Source: Hymenoscyphus infarciens (taxonomy: Eukaryota; Ascomycota; Leotiomycetes; Helotiales; Helotiaceae). Taken from it: a stretch of DNA of 64,000 nt. Made by a program: the position numbers and the translations under genes. The notes beneath the pieces were generated by a model that was not told the DNA's origin, did no database searches, and worked only from the letters and a program-made list of their open reading frames with translations. This document shows positions 36,043 through 49,342 of the stretch, piece by piece. The stretch is from contig LLCB01000009.1 of the NCBI GenBank assembly GCA_001414345.1, positions 347,336 to 411,335 on the forward strand, read 5' to 3'. Position 1 is the stretch's first letter. Each line of letters starts with the position of its first letter.

Positions 36043-39000
36043 CCTTAAATAAGATCACTTAACTAATTAAAGAGAAGCTACTATAAATATAAGAAAGGAT
36101 AAAGCTTTTCAAAAGCAAAAAGGACTATAAGTAACGTAAATAGTAATATAACATAGTTATAATAGAGAATATACTACCTATTAACTATAGAGGTCTTCTA
36201 AAACCTACTAGGCTAGGAGAGAGAGAGCTCTACTTATTAAAAAGCACCTATTTAAAAGGTATCGCTTTTAATAGCTTAGAGTAAAGTATCTCTTAAAAGT
36301 ATTTAAAGTCTATCTTCTAAGTATCTAAATATCTATATCTAATACTCTATTATTAGAAGTATATTATATAGTACCTCTACGTAGACTATATTCTAAATAT
36401 AATATACTATTACTAACACTAACTATCTAAAGGCAGTGGTATAAAGAGCTAATATATTAGTTTCTTATAAAGAAGCTACTTTCCTAGTAAAAGAGTAGTA
36501 TTATAAGAGGTTAAGGATCAAGAGTAAATAACGCTTAAAGTACTACTATAGAGTAGGTAGGTAATCCTATACCTAATACTAATATCTCTACCTCTATATA
36601 CTCGTAGTCTAATTTACTTAATCGTAAATATATAATTATATATTCGTCTTTCTTAGTAAAAGTAACATCCTGTTATTAAAGGTATATATATATAAATACT
36701 CTATAGTTAACTAAATCAGCGTCTTTATATATAATCTCTATAGTATAAAGGAATCTTATAAAAGCTAGCTTTATAGTAGCTTTAAAGTTAAGGCTATCGA
36801 TCTATCTTAGCTATAGAACCTAAGGCCTAGCCTCTAGAGCTTAAGAGGTAATCTAGTATAATTATAGTATTAATAAAGGCTCTACCTTCTTCTTCTTATA
36901 AGAGCTCTATATTACTTAAACGCCTACTATAATTCGTTGTAAAAGTAAGGACTTAAATAGCTTTAGATCTAGGTTACGCTCTACGTATATTAATTAAATC
37001 GTAGAAAGGCTGATTTATATAGAATTCGCTTTTAAAAGTCCTTAACTAATCCTACTATATACTCTTCTTAAAACCTACTTATAAAGTACTAAAGTCGTCG
37101 CTAGCTATAGTTACTAGAGTCTCTTAACCTAGAACCTTTTAAAAGAGTATATATATATACTATATATCTTCTAAGTATTTAGTAAGAGGCTATAATAAAA
37201 GAGCTTTATATATATCTTAGATATTCTAACTTTATCCTTTATATATTTAAGGTAATCGAGAAGAGGATTGTTAAATTAAGAGACTACTAGTATAAGTACT
37301 AATTAGCTACTATTCTATATAAATTATATAAGAGAGTATCTACTAAGATATTATCTACTTCTAGTATATACTCTAATTATATATCGATATTAAATTAGAT
37401 AGCTAGGTATAAAGTAGCTTATAAGAGGCGATTTTAGTAGAGGTATCTTAAGGACTACTTAAGAAGTCTAATCTATATAGTAGTATTATCTATATAGATA
37501 ATTACCCTCTTCGTTACCTATACTTCCTCTTATTATTTAAAGGATACTCTTATTACCTTAATCTTAAAGATATTTATATTAAATTAAGAGTCTTTTCTAA
37601 TCTCTAGGAGAGGTAACTAAAAAGCGTATTCTTTTAGTAGTATATATATATACTCTTACTAAATATATCTTAGATTGTCTACTTCTAAAAAGAAGGCTTC
37701 TAGACCTTTAATAGAGGTATTATAAAAAAGATATATATATAAGTAGATATTATTAAAGAAGTATATACTATTAAACCGCGGTAATATCTTATTCTACTAC
37801 TTAAGGTCCTCTTAGACTTCCTTTAAGAGACGCCTCCTTTCTATATAAGGTACGTAGTTAAGCTATATATATATAAATGTCTAGAAGTTATAGTAGAAGG
37901 CTTAGTCTAATTATACTATAAGAGTATAAAAAGATAAGAGGCTAGTAAGCGATTTAAGCTCGTTATAGATAATACTTCTATAGTTAATAAATTAGCGTAT
38001 CTTAAGCTTTATCTTAGCTAGCTTTTCTAGTAGTATAGAGGCCTTAAAAGCAATAGTATCTATTAGATACTCTATTACTTTTAAAAGCGTACTTTAAGCG
38101 CTCTTTTTATTATTAATTAGTATATCTAATATTTAAGTAAGAGTCTTATACTCTATAGCTTATTTCTTAAGAAATTAAGACATAGCTTTAATAGCTTTAA
38201 ATATAGTAAACTCGTTATCTAAATAGTAGCTTATAATATACTACTTTAAGTATAACTATATTATCTATTTAAGAGCCTCTATAAAGATATTAAAAATAAA
38301 TAGTACTATAGCGAGGCTAAAAGGTAGTACTATATAAGCGTAATAAATCTCTTTCTATTAAAAACCTAAAAGCTAGCGAATTTATAGTATAATTAATACT
38401 ATTTAAAAAGCATTAGACATATCTCTTTTAAGTATTATATACCCTTAACTAGCTTCTCGTACTATAGCTAATACCTCTTAGAAAGAGACGTACTTTAGAT
38501 ATATATACTCGTTTAATATATAATAATTTATTAAGTAGCCTTTAAAGTAGAATAAATAGTATATTTAGTGTCGATCGCTATTAGGCTTTAGTTTAGGTAT
38601 AAAACTAAGTAGAGAAGCTATAAAAGGTGTTCTTTAGCATAGATTAACTTTCTTAATTAGGCTAGCTTTTAAATCGTTTCTTATTTTCAAAGTTAAAAGC
38701 TTATTAAATTTAGTAGCTAATAAGAGGTTCTTTAATATATGTAAAACTTTTAAGCTCTTATACCTAATTAGTGCCTTAAATCGAAGTATATTATTAATAT
38801 TTTCTAGAAGTAAATAATTAAGATATTAGAATAATAGCGCCTTCTATACTTTAAGAGATAATAGAGAGAGTAATATATCTAGTAACAGTTTTAATATATT
38901 ATATAAAGGGAAGAATACTATAGTATTTAATTAAATAGATATAAGAGAGTATAGATAAGAAGATATAAGTTAGAGTAAAAGATCTTTATTAGTACTACTA

Positions 39001-40643
39001 TAATCCTTATCTATCGTCTCTTCTATACTAACTTCTTAGCTCTTTCTTATCTCCTTCTTATTACTCTTATTATCCTTCTTTAATAGATAGATTTAAGTAT
39101 AATTTAGGTTCTTATAACCTCTTAGTTTACTTATCTTAAAGCACGTCTATAAAGAGATATTACTATCTCAATTACGACTTTAATAACTCTTTCTTCCTCC
39201 TCCTTTACTACTACTATAGCCTAGTCTTCTTATCTAATAGTATTAAGTAATTATACTCTTAGGTATCTTCTATAATTCTACCTCTCTTAATCTACCTCTA
39301 TTAACTACCTTTTTCTATTAGAAGAGTACTAATTAGATTACCTCTACCTAGGTATAATTCTTAACTAGGCTTATAATTTTATAGTTAAAGTTATTAAGCT
39401 AAATATAGATGCCTTTATTAAATAAAGAGATCGTATATATAGTATATACTAGAAAGTAATAAGACTACTTAGTAGTATTAGATCTAAAGACCTTTAATAT
39501 CTTCTTTACTCTAAAATTTAATATATTAGCTTCTTTATTAAAAGAGATAGTACTTTCGTCGTCGTCGATTAGAGAGGTATTATTATCTAAGTAGTAGAGA
39601 TCTCTTAGCTTAAATATTCTTTATATAATTTATATTAAGTACTTCTTATATTTTAAAGAGAGGCTATTAATTATATTAAGTATATAAAAGAGGATATTCT
39701 TACTATTATTATTTACTACTAATATTCCTCTTAATAGATTCTCTTCTAGATTAATTCCTTTATTTATTAGTAGTACTTCTTAATAAGGAGAGAGGTTAGC
39801 TTATTAAGTATTATTAGTATATACTATCTCTTCCTCTAGTATATTAAATTATTAGCTTTATCTATCTATTTCTTAATTAGTAACTATTAGTATAGTAATA
39901 TTACCTTAATTACCTTAGCTAAGCCTTAGAACTCTTGCTAGGTTGCCCTAGGTAGTAGTGCTAAAGTTATAAGAGTATCCTGTGCTAAAATTAGCTTATA
40001 AGTAGCTTTAAAAGTTAAGGTATTCTATACTAAAGTTGCCTTAACTGAAGTTATCTTAAGAGTATCTCTAAGGATATCTAGAGGCAAAGCTCTAAGAGTA
40101 TTCTCTATTAAATAGTCTCTCTATATAACCTTAGTATCTGCTATTATATCTATCTATATATCTATTAACCTAGGGGTATTAGTTACTTTAAAAGAGGAGA
40201 GGGTTATTTAGTCTATTTACTTAGATAGGGTTTTAGAGAGAGGGTTTATTAATACTATCGTCGTCGTCGTTGTTGCTATTACTATTACTATTGCCTCTAC
40301 CTCGTAGATAGAAGTCTATCTTATTATTGTTTTAAGCTTAACCTTAGTCCTACTATACTTATCTTCTTTAATAGGCTAGATAGTAAGCGCTGTTTATAGT
40401 ATTATCTTAATTAGTAGTAGCGTTCTAGGTAGTATATTATGCTTATATAGCTACTTAAGTGTTATAGTATGCTTTGCTAACTTGTCTATTATACTTATCG
40501 TCTTTGATATTATCGTCTTCTGCTAGTTAAGCTTAGAGCGCTTTAGTAGCTCTATTACTAGCTTTAGTAATAACGCTCTTATAAGTAACTTATTTACTAT
40601 GCTTTAGAGACATCTTTAATAGATAGATAAGAGTATTATTAGA

Positions 40644-40797
40644 TTAAAAAAGAGCTTAATACTAAATAAGACGTTAAAAGCAATAGGAAGTGTTATTAGT
40701 AGAATAGAGGTTACTCGGTACGAGAGAAGGTATATATATATATACCTCTCTCTTACTTAATAAGCTGATTCCTTAATTCACTATAAACCCTTTCTAT
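40644..40797. repeat. Split direct repeat A, outer copy (154 bp)
   Basis: 5' end (A1) of the element in its coding orientation. It keeps more C and G than the inner A copy (CTCGGTACGAG against CTTAGTATAAG). Confidence 0.9.
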
Positions 40798-41817
40798 ATA
40801 TTACTTTATATAAATGCTTTATATAAATGCTTTATTATTAAGTATTATTAAAAGAGAAGAAATAAAACTTATAGAATTATTACTCTCTCTTTTTTTAAGA
40901 GGTTCTTGGATTTTTTTATAATAGTACTTCTAGAGCTTATTTTCTCTTAGTTGATTATATTATAAGAGTAGCTAGTTACTTATATCTATATAGTATTTTA
41001 TATAAAAATGTTTTTATCAAGTAAGATTAAGAAGAGGCTGAAGAGCGAAAATCGGGTTTTTAGCGCTCGCGTGTTAAGGTATACTAAGACTCGAGCTTCA
41101 AAATTACTAGCCTCTTTCTAGGCTTATAACTCTTTGTGACGTATTTTTGGGTTGAAAACGCTCTGAGGAGCTTGAATTTAGGAGGTGAAAACTCTGCTAT
41201 ATATACAGGGAAAAGGGGTCACGTGAGACTCCCTTTTTCCGTGACACTCTTACCTCTCTTAATATTATCTGCTAATAACGTCTTTATATATAATACTTTA
41301 TAGATATAAGTATTTAGAAATTCTTCTACTTTAATTATATAATCTAGTTTAACTCTTAGAGATGTGGTTATTATATATTAATAGGGTAGGGCGTATCGGG
41401 TTTCACGCTTTTCAGTAGCGTCGTCAAAATCGGATATCCTAGCTAGTTGCGCATACAGCTGTAATGTGGGAGACCCCAATCGCACCCTGTTAGTTTTTGT
41501 GAAACACAAACCAACTATATGCTTCATCATATCAGACCAATCAACGTGAGATTTACGCACAAGGCTGAAAAGGTTAGAGTAATGGCGTGAAAAGGACATG
41601 ATAGATCGTAGCTTTGGCAATAACGCAACGTTATCTTTCAATTGAGTATTGTTTTGCGCCAGAGAAACGGCGACGCAAAAAGACCCTAAAATCTACAAGT
41701 AAGAACGCCCGACGAAGAAGACATGGAAAAGAAGATAATACAGATAGCCACCCAAATCCCGCCGAGTCCCTCTGGCGTTGAGAATAGTTGAACATCACAA
41801 GTCACACCTCAAACCAA
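40798..41817. other. Transposon debris and 3' flank of the AflR-type gene
   Basis: AT-rich to about 41370, with a patch of higher GC at about 41030-41250. That patch holds an imperfect inverted motif, GGGAAAAGGGGTCACGTG followed by CCCTTTTTCCGTGAC, like the tip of a TIR transposon whose partner end is not seen here. The open frame on the minus strand at 41378-41641 has no recognisable domain. Confidence 0.45.
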
Positions 41818-43053
41818 TCATACCCCTTGCTGCACACCCCTCCTCATATTGAGAACTTCAAATGTGATCCCCAATCCCTGTCTCAAGTAATCCAACACAG
41901 CCCCCTTCACCCCGCCATCCTCCAAGCCACCATCTCTCGTAACCTCACCAAACTTTCCCAGGAGCTCTTCCACCTTTCGTAGCTCCCTTAATAAAATTTC
42001 CATTTCAAGCCACCTGCCATCCTCTTCAGTAATCTTGTACGTACCGAAGGTCAGCGGCACTGGTTGGGGTTGATAAGATGAGTGAGAAGGCATGCTGTTA
42101 AAGCCGAAGTAATTCTGCGAGGCCGCTCGATAGAAGGAGAGGACTTTTCCGATGATGGTTGCGAGGAGCATGACGGTGGTGTGGGAGTTGAGTCCGTTGA
42201 TACACTTCGGACAATCGAGCATCATTGCGCAACCGTCGACAGCACGTCGGTTGACACTCAGGACGACGTCGAAGGAGGGTGCAGGAGTTGTATTCATTGT
42301 ATGATTGTGGAGCGCTTGTAGAGCTTGAAGCGAGACGCTGAAACAATTGCAAGATGACGATGGTGTATCGGCCATGAAATCATTGGTAGTGAACGAATCT
42401 GGATCCTTCTGGAAAGGAGATCCAATACCCGAGATGGGACCAAACATCATCATGTCATTTTGACCTTCGAACCAAGGCTCCAGAGTTGAAAATATTGGAG
42501 CATCAGCAATCGATTTTGATCGGGCGTTGAAGGAATGAAAGCCGTTGGGTCCTGGTCCTGGTCTCATGTTTGGATTCCATGAATAGGGAGTATCGTATGT
42601 AGCTTCTGTGCTTGAACCACCACTGACCGACTCTGGTGTGGTACTTGAATCCCGTATCATGGAAGGGGCTGTTGATGATAATGACCGACGATGCATTCTT
42701 GAATTCCCATGGCCTTGAGGCGGCAACCAGTTTGGATGAACCCCAAATGGCGTGGAATCGTCAGAGTAGGGCATACTCGGATCGTGGTTGAGAGTCGTGT
42801 ATGTGATGGCGGAATCCTCGTACAAATCACCCATTGAACTGCTTGTTGACGTGTGATCTACCGGCGAACTCACAGCAGCTTTTGATTTCCCAGTCCGACA
42901 TGATGGACTATAACCACATTCCGCACCGGTTGTTAGACAACGAGAACATATGGGCCGTTCTTTGCTGCATTTGACTTTTGCGAGAAAGCATCCATCGCAG
43001 GATGCTCGGAGTTTAGGCTGTCTTTGCTTGGAGGTGTTTTGAATCTTCGACAT
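41818..43053 (-). CDS. AflR-type Zn2Cys6 transcription factor, 411 aa, intronless
   Basis: Probable pathway-specific nuclear regulator. The binuclear cluster lies near the N-terminus: C19-X2-C22-X6-C29-X6-C36-X2-C39-X6-C46 ([13 protein letters not shown]...CGYSP), with the six-residue loop and basic flank of AflR. The C-terminal half carries the AflR-family region: [16 protein letters not shown], then [24 protein letters not shown], then [20 protein letters not shown]. The Ser/Thr/Pro-rich linker (about residues 60-240) is typical. The ATG is the only in-frame start before the cluster. AflR-type proteins usually sit in aromatic polyketide clusters. Its place between two transposon islands, 10 kb from the PKS and 11 kb from the Cmr1-type gene, makes the PKS a plausible target, but this is inference. 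Confidence 0.9.
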   Translation of the reverse strand: MSKIQNTSKQRQPKLRASCDGCFLAKVKCSKERPICSRCLTTGAECGYSPSCRTGKSKAAVSSPVDHTSTSSSMGDLYEDSAITYTTLNHDPSMPYSDDSTPFGVHPNWLPPQGHGNSRMHRRSLSSTAPSMIRDSSTTPESVSGGSSTEATYDTPYSWNPNMRPGPGPNGFHSFNARSKSIADAPIFSTLEPWFEGQNDMMMFGPISGIGSPFQKDPDSFTTNDFMADTPSSSCNCFSVSLQALQALHNHTMNTTPAPSFDVVLSVNRRAVDGCAMMLDCPKCINGLNSHTTVMLLATIIGKVLSFYRAASQNYFGFNSMPSHSSYQPQPVPLTFGTYKITEEDGRWLEMEILLRELRKVEELLGKFGEVTRDGGLEDGGVKGAVLDYLRQGLGITFEVLNMRRGVQQGV

Positions 43054-45930
43054 TGTAATGAGTGATGATTTCGAATGTCCTGTGTATGCTGAAGGATAAT
43101 TTATTGAGCTGGGACAATGTGAGGAATTTGAGAACGAAGGTAGCTGAGAGCGGATACACCGGACAGAAAGTTTTAGGATAAAGGTCTAGAAATGTAGAAA
43201 GCAAGCAAAAAGAGGCTGGCAAATCGAATATATGTAATAATGGAAAGTACCAAAGGGATTAGACTATCAAGTAAGGGGATTTGATTCGCTGAGGTCAAAA
43301 GAAACAAACCTAACGGGCCGGGTAACTTGAAGAATGCTAGCTGAGTCGATTCTCAACGCCTACCAGTATCCACTAAAGTCATTGTTTGGGAACCAAATGA
43401 TAGGAGAGTTCGGCATGGGCCATGTTGCTCTTCAGGCTTTCAGCATCCCGTATGCATCTCTACCACACGTCAGACCAGAGGGTTGACGGGCCCGAAGTCC
43501 TACTTGACACCAGACAGGAATCTGAAAAGCTGCACAGGAGGCACGTCCGCTGCACAGACAAAAGCCATCCAGGAAGTGCCTATCACGTTTCCGGCGGACG
43601 TCCGTAACACGTTCTCAACTTCCCTCGGACGAAAGTAAATATGTACTTTGTTGTCAGGCCACTGTCACGCTAGTTTTAATTTCAGACGCCTATGTTTGTT
43701 TGCATCCGAGCGGTTATCTGAAACTGCCGAGCGCTCTCTTAGAAAAATTTGCTAACGATTCCATTGTTAGTATGAGGCTCAAGGTGGTTTGAGAAGGCCA
43801 TTACAAACTACTGTGATCACCAATTATGTGCTGTAGCTTCAGGGGAATACAATAACAGAGAGAGCTCCTATAGATTTGTCAATGATGTGGACCAGAACAG
43901 CGAAAAAAGAAGTTTGTTTGGGTTCTCGACAAACAGCTCACGATGGCTTGCTAACATTGTGAACGACTGGCCTGCAAGCAAGAGTTCGAGAAGCGCCCAC
44001 ACCTGGTTTCCACGTAGTATAGTATAGGTAGACAACTGGGTTCCTTGACATCCGGGAATTTCTTTAGCTGCCGATCACTGGACGATCGTCTTCCAAGAAA
44101 GGTCCGGGGGTTTGGAAGGTACTGCAAGACATCCCAAGTGTCGACTTCTCAGGGTCCAAGGTATAGCACGTTACCTGGGATCATTGACGAATGCAGGACA
44201 GATTCGACATGGTTTGTAACTTTGACCATCCGGAAGGCTCGGTTCGCATTGGCATCTGCAGCTATCTGGAGCGTTGGAACGACCACAGCATCAACCCAGA
44301 GGCAGGAAGCGGGCCAGGAGGAGTTGGATCTATGTGCATTGCTTGACTAGCAGTGGGGTCAAATGCAATTGGTAGAAGAATCTTTAGAAGTCAGCCGTTT
44401 TCTGTTTTCTACTTCGTCCGCTATGGACTGTTACGCCTGTATCCCCGGGGATACCAGCACGGGAAGCAAATTTGATCGTCCTGTAGCAGGCTCTGCGGCT
44501 TGCAAAGGAAATCATTTCTGGTACTATCAAAAGTTGAGGTAAAAATCCTTGACGGTACTGTAGCTTGTCATGGTCCTTCAGCCGCTGAAGGAAATATAAC
44601 TCAGCTTGCAATTCGTGTATAGCCGCCAGCACATACCTCCAGTGAGAATACCAGCATCTCTTAGCTCCAAATGTATTTGAGAAACTCGCTGGTCACCCAC
44701 GGGCCGTTGGTTGGAAATAATCGTTGACCTAAGGGCGGAGTAGTGTTAGGATGCGTACAAGACTGTGCTCATGTGGCGTATGTACCTATTGCGACCTGGA
44801 CCCCGAAGTATCCGGTCTGAGGATTCTTCCTGTTCCTGAATAGACCTGCCGACCGGGTGAGTACTGAGTACAAGGGCGTGCGTAGAAAAGGAGTGGCCTG
44901 GACGGTGTTGACATGAGGATGTCTGACTAGGATGGATGACGATGATGAGTTTTTTCCAACATGTCACCATACTCTCTCCCCCCTGGTATTGTTAGTCAAG
45001 TGCAAGGGTAGGTTGGCGGTGAAATGTCTGTGTGGTCTACAGACAATTAGGGGGGTGGGGGGTAGCAGTAGGTACGCTAGCGAAGATTTGATCAACCAGG
45101 AGCAGGGTGGCTACCCCTTTTTCCCCCCAACCTAGCCTAGGCATTTAACCCTACCATAGTCCTCCTGGATGCCCTCTCGATCCCGACAAAACTTGGGAAA
45201 CATTGCGAGGATGAAATCTGCAAGATCCCGTCGGGCGTTGGCTTTTGGAATGCAGCGCATCAACCTTAACAACCTGGAACATTTCGGTCTAACGACTTGT
45301 GGATGCATCAAATCGGCCAATTCGACACCCTCAGTTGCCATACATACACCAGGCTCATGGTAGCACAACTCCTCTATTTCGCGTGTCGCCTGCTTATGAA
45401 CCGATGCTGTGCATACAGAAGAACGTCACATCACGAATGATGGTCCGACGACATACTTATCCAGCTGCATTCCATCAGTACAACCGTGCATGATCGAACC
45501 TATTGCCTAGCCTTCTTATCAAATACCTTGCCTTACAACCTGTTACCATTAGTTCCAGTTTGGGTACGTGATACCAGTGGGCCAGTGGCATGATAGAATT
45601 GGTTCCAGCTCTCCTTGCAGTACATGAAGTACATGAGAAAAGATCCTGAAATTTCCCGACGGTTCGAATTTAAGTTTTCAGACAGAACATGCATAAGACT
45701 CGTATTCGTAAGAAAAGCACCTTAGAAACCATGCATACTGAGGCAATTAAGCCCCAATATTCCTCAACAAAAACAACTTAATCAATGGGTGAAAAAAAGC
45801 AACTGGCATTACTTTGCGAACACTGAATTTCACTAGTGATCTAGGAGAATTGGAAACTTGATTTCTTGATTGCCCTTTGATAAGCTTTCGAAATACACTT
45901 AGACGTTGAGAAAGATGGTGTCTAGAGAGT
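43054..45930. other. Intergenic region without a supported gene
   Basis: Normal composition. Several open frames of 60-100 codons lie on both strands, but none has a domain or splice-consistent neighbours. The first few hundred bases (43054-43500) should include the promoter of the AflR-type gene. Confidence 0.45.
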
Positions 45931-45936
45931 ATTGCT

Positions 45937-46096
45937 ACAGCATCCTGTACGTACTAAAAGTCGGAATCGACTAAATCGTAAATCGTAAATCGTAAATCGT
46001 AAATCGTAAATCGTAAAGCTTAGATTTCTAAGTATATAGCCTTTTAGAGCTAAATTGTAAATCGTAAATTATAAATCGATAAACGTAGATTTTTTA
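45937..46096. repeat. Left terminal inverted repeat of the 6.9-kb transposon
   Basis: Begins ACAGCATCCTGTACGTAC; its outer 28 bp match the right end largely through transitions. It contains six CGTAAAT units, probably subterminal transposase-binding sites. Confidence 0.85.
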
Positions 46097-49069
46097 AAGG
46101 CTATTTAGACATAAATTAAAATACTTAAATTAGTAATCTTAAAGCTTAAAGTGAGGGTATTTATAATTTATAATACTTAAATTATAAGGCTTAAATCGTA
46201 AAATTTAAGTATAAGCAAGGGTAGAAAGTAGAAGGTAATATAGTATATATATATCTATTAAATATATATATATTATAATCGCTTACTACTTACTCTTTAT
46301 TAATATATACTACTTAGTACTATATTAAATATAAGTATAATATAACTTTAAATCTATTATCTAAAACATTATAAATTATTAAAAGTAATATATATACTTA
46401 GTATAAATAATAATATTATATAAGTATCTAATAAATAAGAGAGGAAAAGAGATAATTAAGACTTTTAATACTATAAGTATAGATATAATTTAACTTAAGA
46501 GTAAGAGATGCTAAGCCTAATTAGGTAATTAGTATATAATTAGTAAAGTAGTACTTAAAGTGCTTAAATAATCTTAAATTATAATTATTTAAGTACTTTA
46601 GCAAAGAGGGTAAAAGGAGGGTAAAGGTAGTAAAAAGTAACTAAAAAGTAGTAATAAAATTAAAGTATTATAGATAATCTTCTTAGTATCTATACCTAAA
46701 GTATCTACTACTATATACTCTTACTTCTTATCCCTCTTCTTATTATACTTACTATATATAATCCTAACCTTTTTAGTAGTATAAGAGAGTCGATTAGTAA
46801 GGGTTATTTAAAAGAGAGTATCTTCTCTCTTTCTCTTTAAATTAAAGCTATTTATAGAAGCAATTATAGTAGTAGATATTATTTTACTTACTAGTATATT
46901 TGTAGGTATAAGAGGAGTAGGTAAGAGTGAATTAGAAACTCTCTTATTAAGCTCTTAATTAAGTTTTAATTACTCTTCTTTATTAATTAATTTAAGCTTA
47001 TTTTTAATAATAGTAGTATTAATATCTATATATAATTAAGTATTAAGATCTCTTATAATTTACTTATCTATATCTACTTATTATTATACTACCTTATCTA
47101 CCCTTCTTAGTATATTTAACTTAGTAGGTGTTATTAAGCTCTTCTTCTCCTTATCCTTTATAAGAGGTAATAGTAAGTATAAGCCTAGAGTTAATACTCC
47201 TTTGCTATTAATATCCTCCTCTATATCTATATCTGTATTTATATCCTTACTTCTTATATTACTCTTAAAACTCTTTCGAGAATTATTATCTCTATTGTCT
47301 TTCTCTTTTAAATAAGTAGTAATAATTATAAAGTAGTCTTCTAAGTAAGTAGTAATAATTGTAGATATCTCTAAAAGATTGTCTAATTCTAAATTGTCTA
47401 CTAATATTATACTTACTCTAGTACTAGTACTATCTCTTAGTAATAGTATAGGCTTAATATCTCCTTCTCTATCCTAAGCGTTATCTTTGAGTATAATAGA
47501 CTCGTTGTTAAGTATCTTAATAGATACTAAGAGTTAAAGAAGTAGAATTAGTAGCTCTTAAGTATTCTATAAAGGCGTGATAGATTACCTCTTTTTAAAA
47601 GATTAGAGCTTGTTATTAGTATAGCTATTAAATACTATATATACTTTATAGTACTTTTTATTAGTAAGACCTTTTAGTAAATTAAAGTATTATATAAGAG
47701 CTTATATATTATCTACCTTCTTATAATCTATAGTACTTAATTGCTTAGCTTTCCTCTTCTTAATAGTAACGTTTATAGCTAGAAAGACGTCTTCTACTAT
47801 ATTAGTAAGGAGTAGTATATTAATAAGATCCTACTTACTAGAAGTAGAGATTATATAGTAGATATCCTCTAAAAGCTTAATAGTAAACCTTTTAGCTTAT
47901 ATATTCTAGGACACTAATTTAAAGTTAAATAGATTCTTAGAGTTACTAGTAGGTAAGTGAGGTACTTAAAATAGAAAGTTGTTATTAATTTATACTCTAA
48001 CTATCTTACTACGTTATATTATAGAAGTATATATAATTATAAAGATACTCTTAGTAGTAGAGAAGTCCTTAGTACTTATTATATATATATAGATATATAG
48101 AGCTACTTAAATATAGATTTTAGTAATAGAGATAGGCTTTAGCGCCTTATAGGTTAGAGGAGAAGGAGCTAGAGAGCTTATACTAATTAGTAGTATATAC
48201 TAAATTTAAGAGTACTACTTACTTTTAGCCTTTTTCTTATTAGAGATAAATCCCTCTTTATATACTTTCGCTCTAATTATTTTAGTCTTATTAGAAGCCT
48301 TTATAAAGAAGGATTATCTAGCTCTAGCCTTTTCCTCCTAAATAGCTTACTTTCTAGCTATAGCTAATTTATCCTCCTTTTACTTAATAATAAGAGCAGA
48401 GTAGTTAGTAGTAGAACGTTCTATAATAGCTTCTTACTTTCTCCTAAACTCTATAATTAATTATTATTTCTTCTTCTAGCTATTAGAGCTTTATATTATA
48501 GCTTTTATAGAGTAGTCTTTTACTTTTTATAAATAGTTCTTAATCTTATTATTAGAAGGCCTCTAAAGAAGTATAAATATGTAATTTTCTAGAGCACTTA
48601 CTAGGTTTACTAGAAAGTAATAAGAGTATACTTTAAGCTTTAAACTCTTAGAATAAGGAGCCTAGACTTCTAGGCATTTAAGAGACTAATATTAAGATAT
48701 TCTAGTATATTTTTAGTATTATAGAGTAGTGGACGTAAAGCTTCTAAAAGTATAAATAAAAGTAATAGAATAAAAGTAGGAAAATCAGAGAACTATCTTA
48801 CTTAAACTATATAACCTCTTATACCTTACTTCTTACTTTTAACACTATTTATAAGGCTCTAATATACTATTCTAGTATATATTAAATAATTACTAGTTAT
48901 ATAGTATATTATTCCCTATAAAGGCTAGAACTTTGTTTACTATTTTATAAGTATTCATAAGAGTAGGTATAAGTAAAGCTAGATTAAAGGATATTCTAAT
49001 CTAAGCAACTACTTAGAGGCTAGCTTAGAAACCTCCTCTAGAGACTAAGAAGGTTCTAAAGATAAGTAA

Positions 49070-49342
49070 TCGATGCTAAGCTTAATTCGTAAATTATTTA
49101 CTACTACTAATAAAAGTTAGTAATCTATATACTCGAAATAGCTTAAAAATATAATATTCTAAATTAATTCTTTTACCTTTAATTTAAGTATAGAATAGTA
49201 TTATTTATATCTATAAAGCTAACTAGAACTTAATAGATATAGAATCTATAATATTATAATTTTTTAAAGATTTAAGAGTTTAAGATTACTAACTTTTATT
49301 AGTAGTAGTAAGTAATTTATAAATTAGGCTTAGTACTAACAG
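49070..49342. mobile_element. Nested small TIR element (about 270 bp) inside the 6.9-kb transposon
   Basis: About 55-bp inverted ends (left GCTAAGCTTAATTCGTAAATTA... to AAAGTTAGTAATCT; right its reverse complement with only C/T and G/A differences in most sites). No coding capacity. The exact tips and target duplication are not resolved. Confidence 0.65.

Larger units (their letters stand above)
35461..40797 (-). mobile_element. Decayed DIRS/Ngaro-type tyrosine-recombinase retrotransposon with split direct repeats
   Basis: 5.3 kb, AT-rich and full of stops. Minus-strand reading gives three domains in DIRS order. RT (about 38700-38190): YLKYVSF.EVLAIVREAS, ILKRDMSNAF, LPFSLA...FIFNIFIEALK and YYLDN where YLDD is expected. 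RNase H (about 37900-37280): IYIDNTTI and LEYILEVDNILVDTLL, matching V.TDN and IPG.DN.ADALS. Tyrosine recombinase (about 36700-36290): VTFTKKDEYIIIYLR, then EYSLRRGTI where GHSLRRGA is expected, then a stretch in place of IQ.LGRW...F.RY. The ends carry A1-ORFs-B1A2-B2 split repeats in minus orientation (A 40644-40797; B 35865-36042; A 35713-35866; B 35461-35638), the arrangement known from Ngaro/PAT elements. Upstream of RT (38750-40600) a gag-like part is expected but not recognised. Confidence 0.8.

Noticed and set aside
35461..40797. Gypsy or Copia LTR retrotransposon
   Set aside because: Repeats are split A/B units rather than LTRs, and the third domain reads as a tyrosine recombinase (SLRRG) rather than a DDE integrase.
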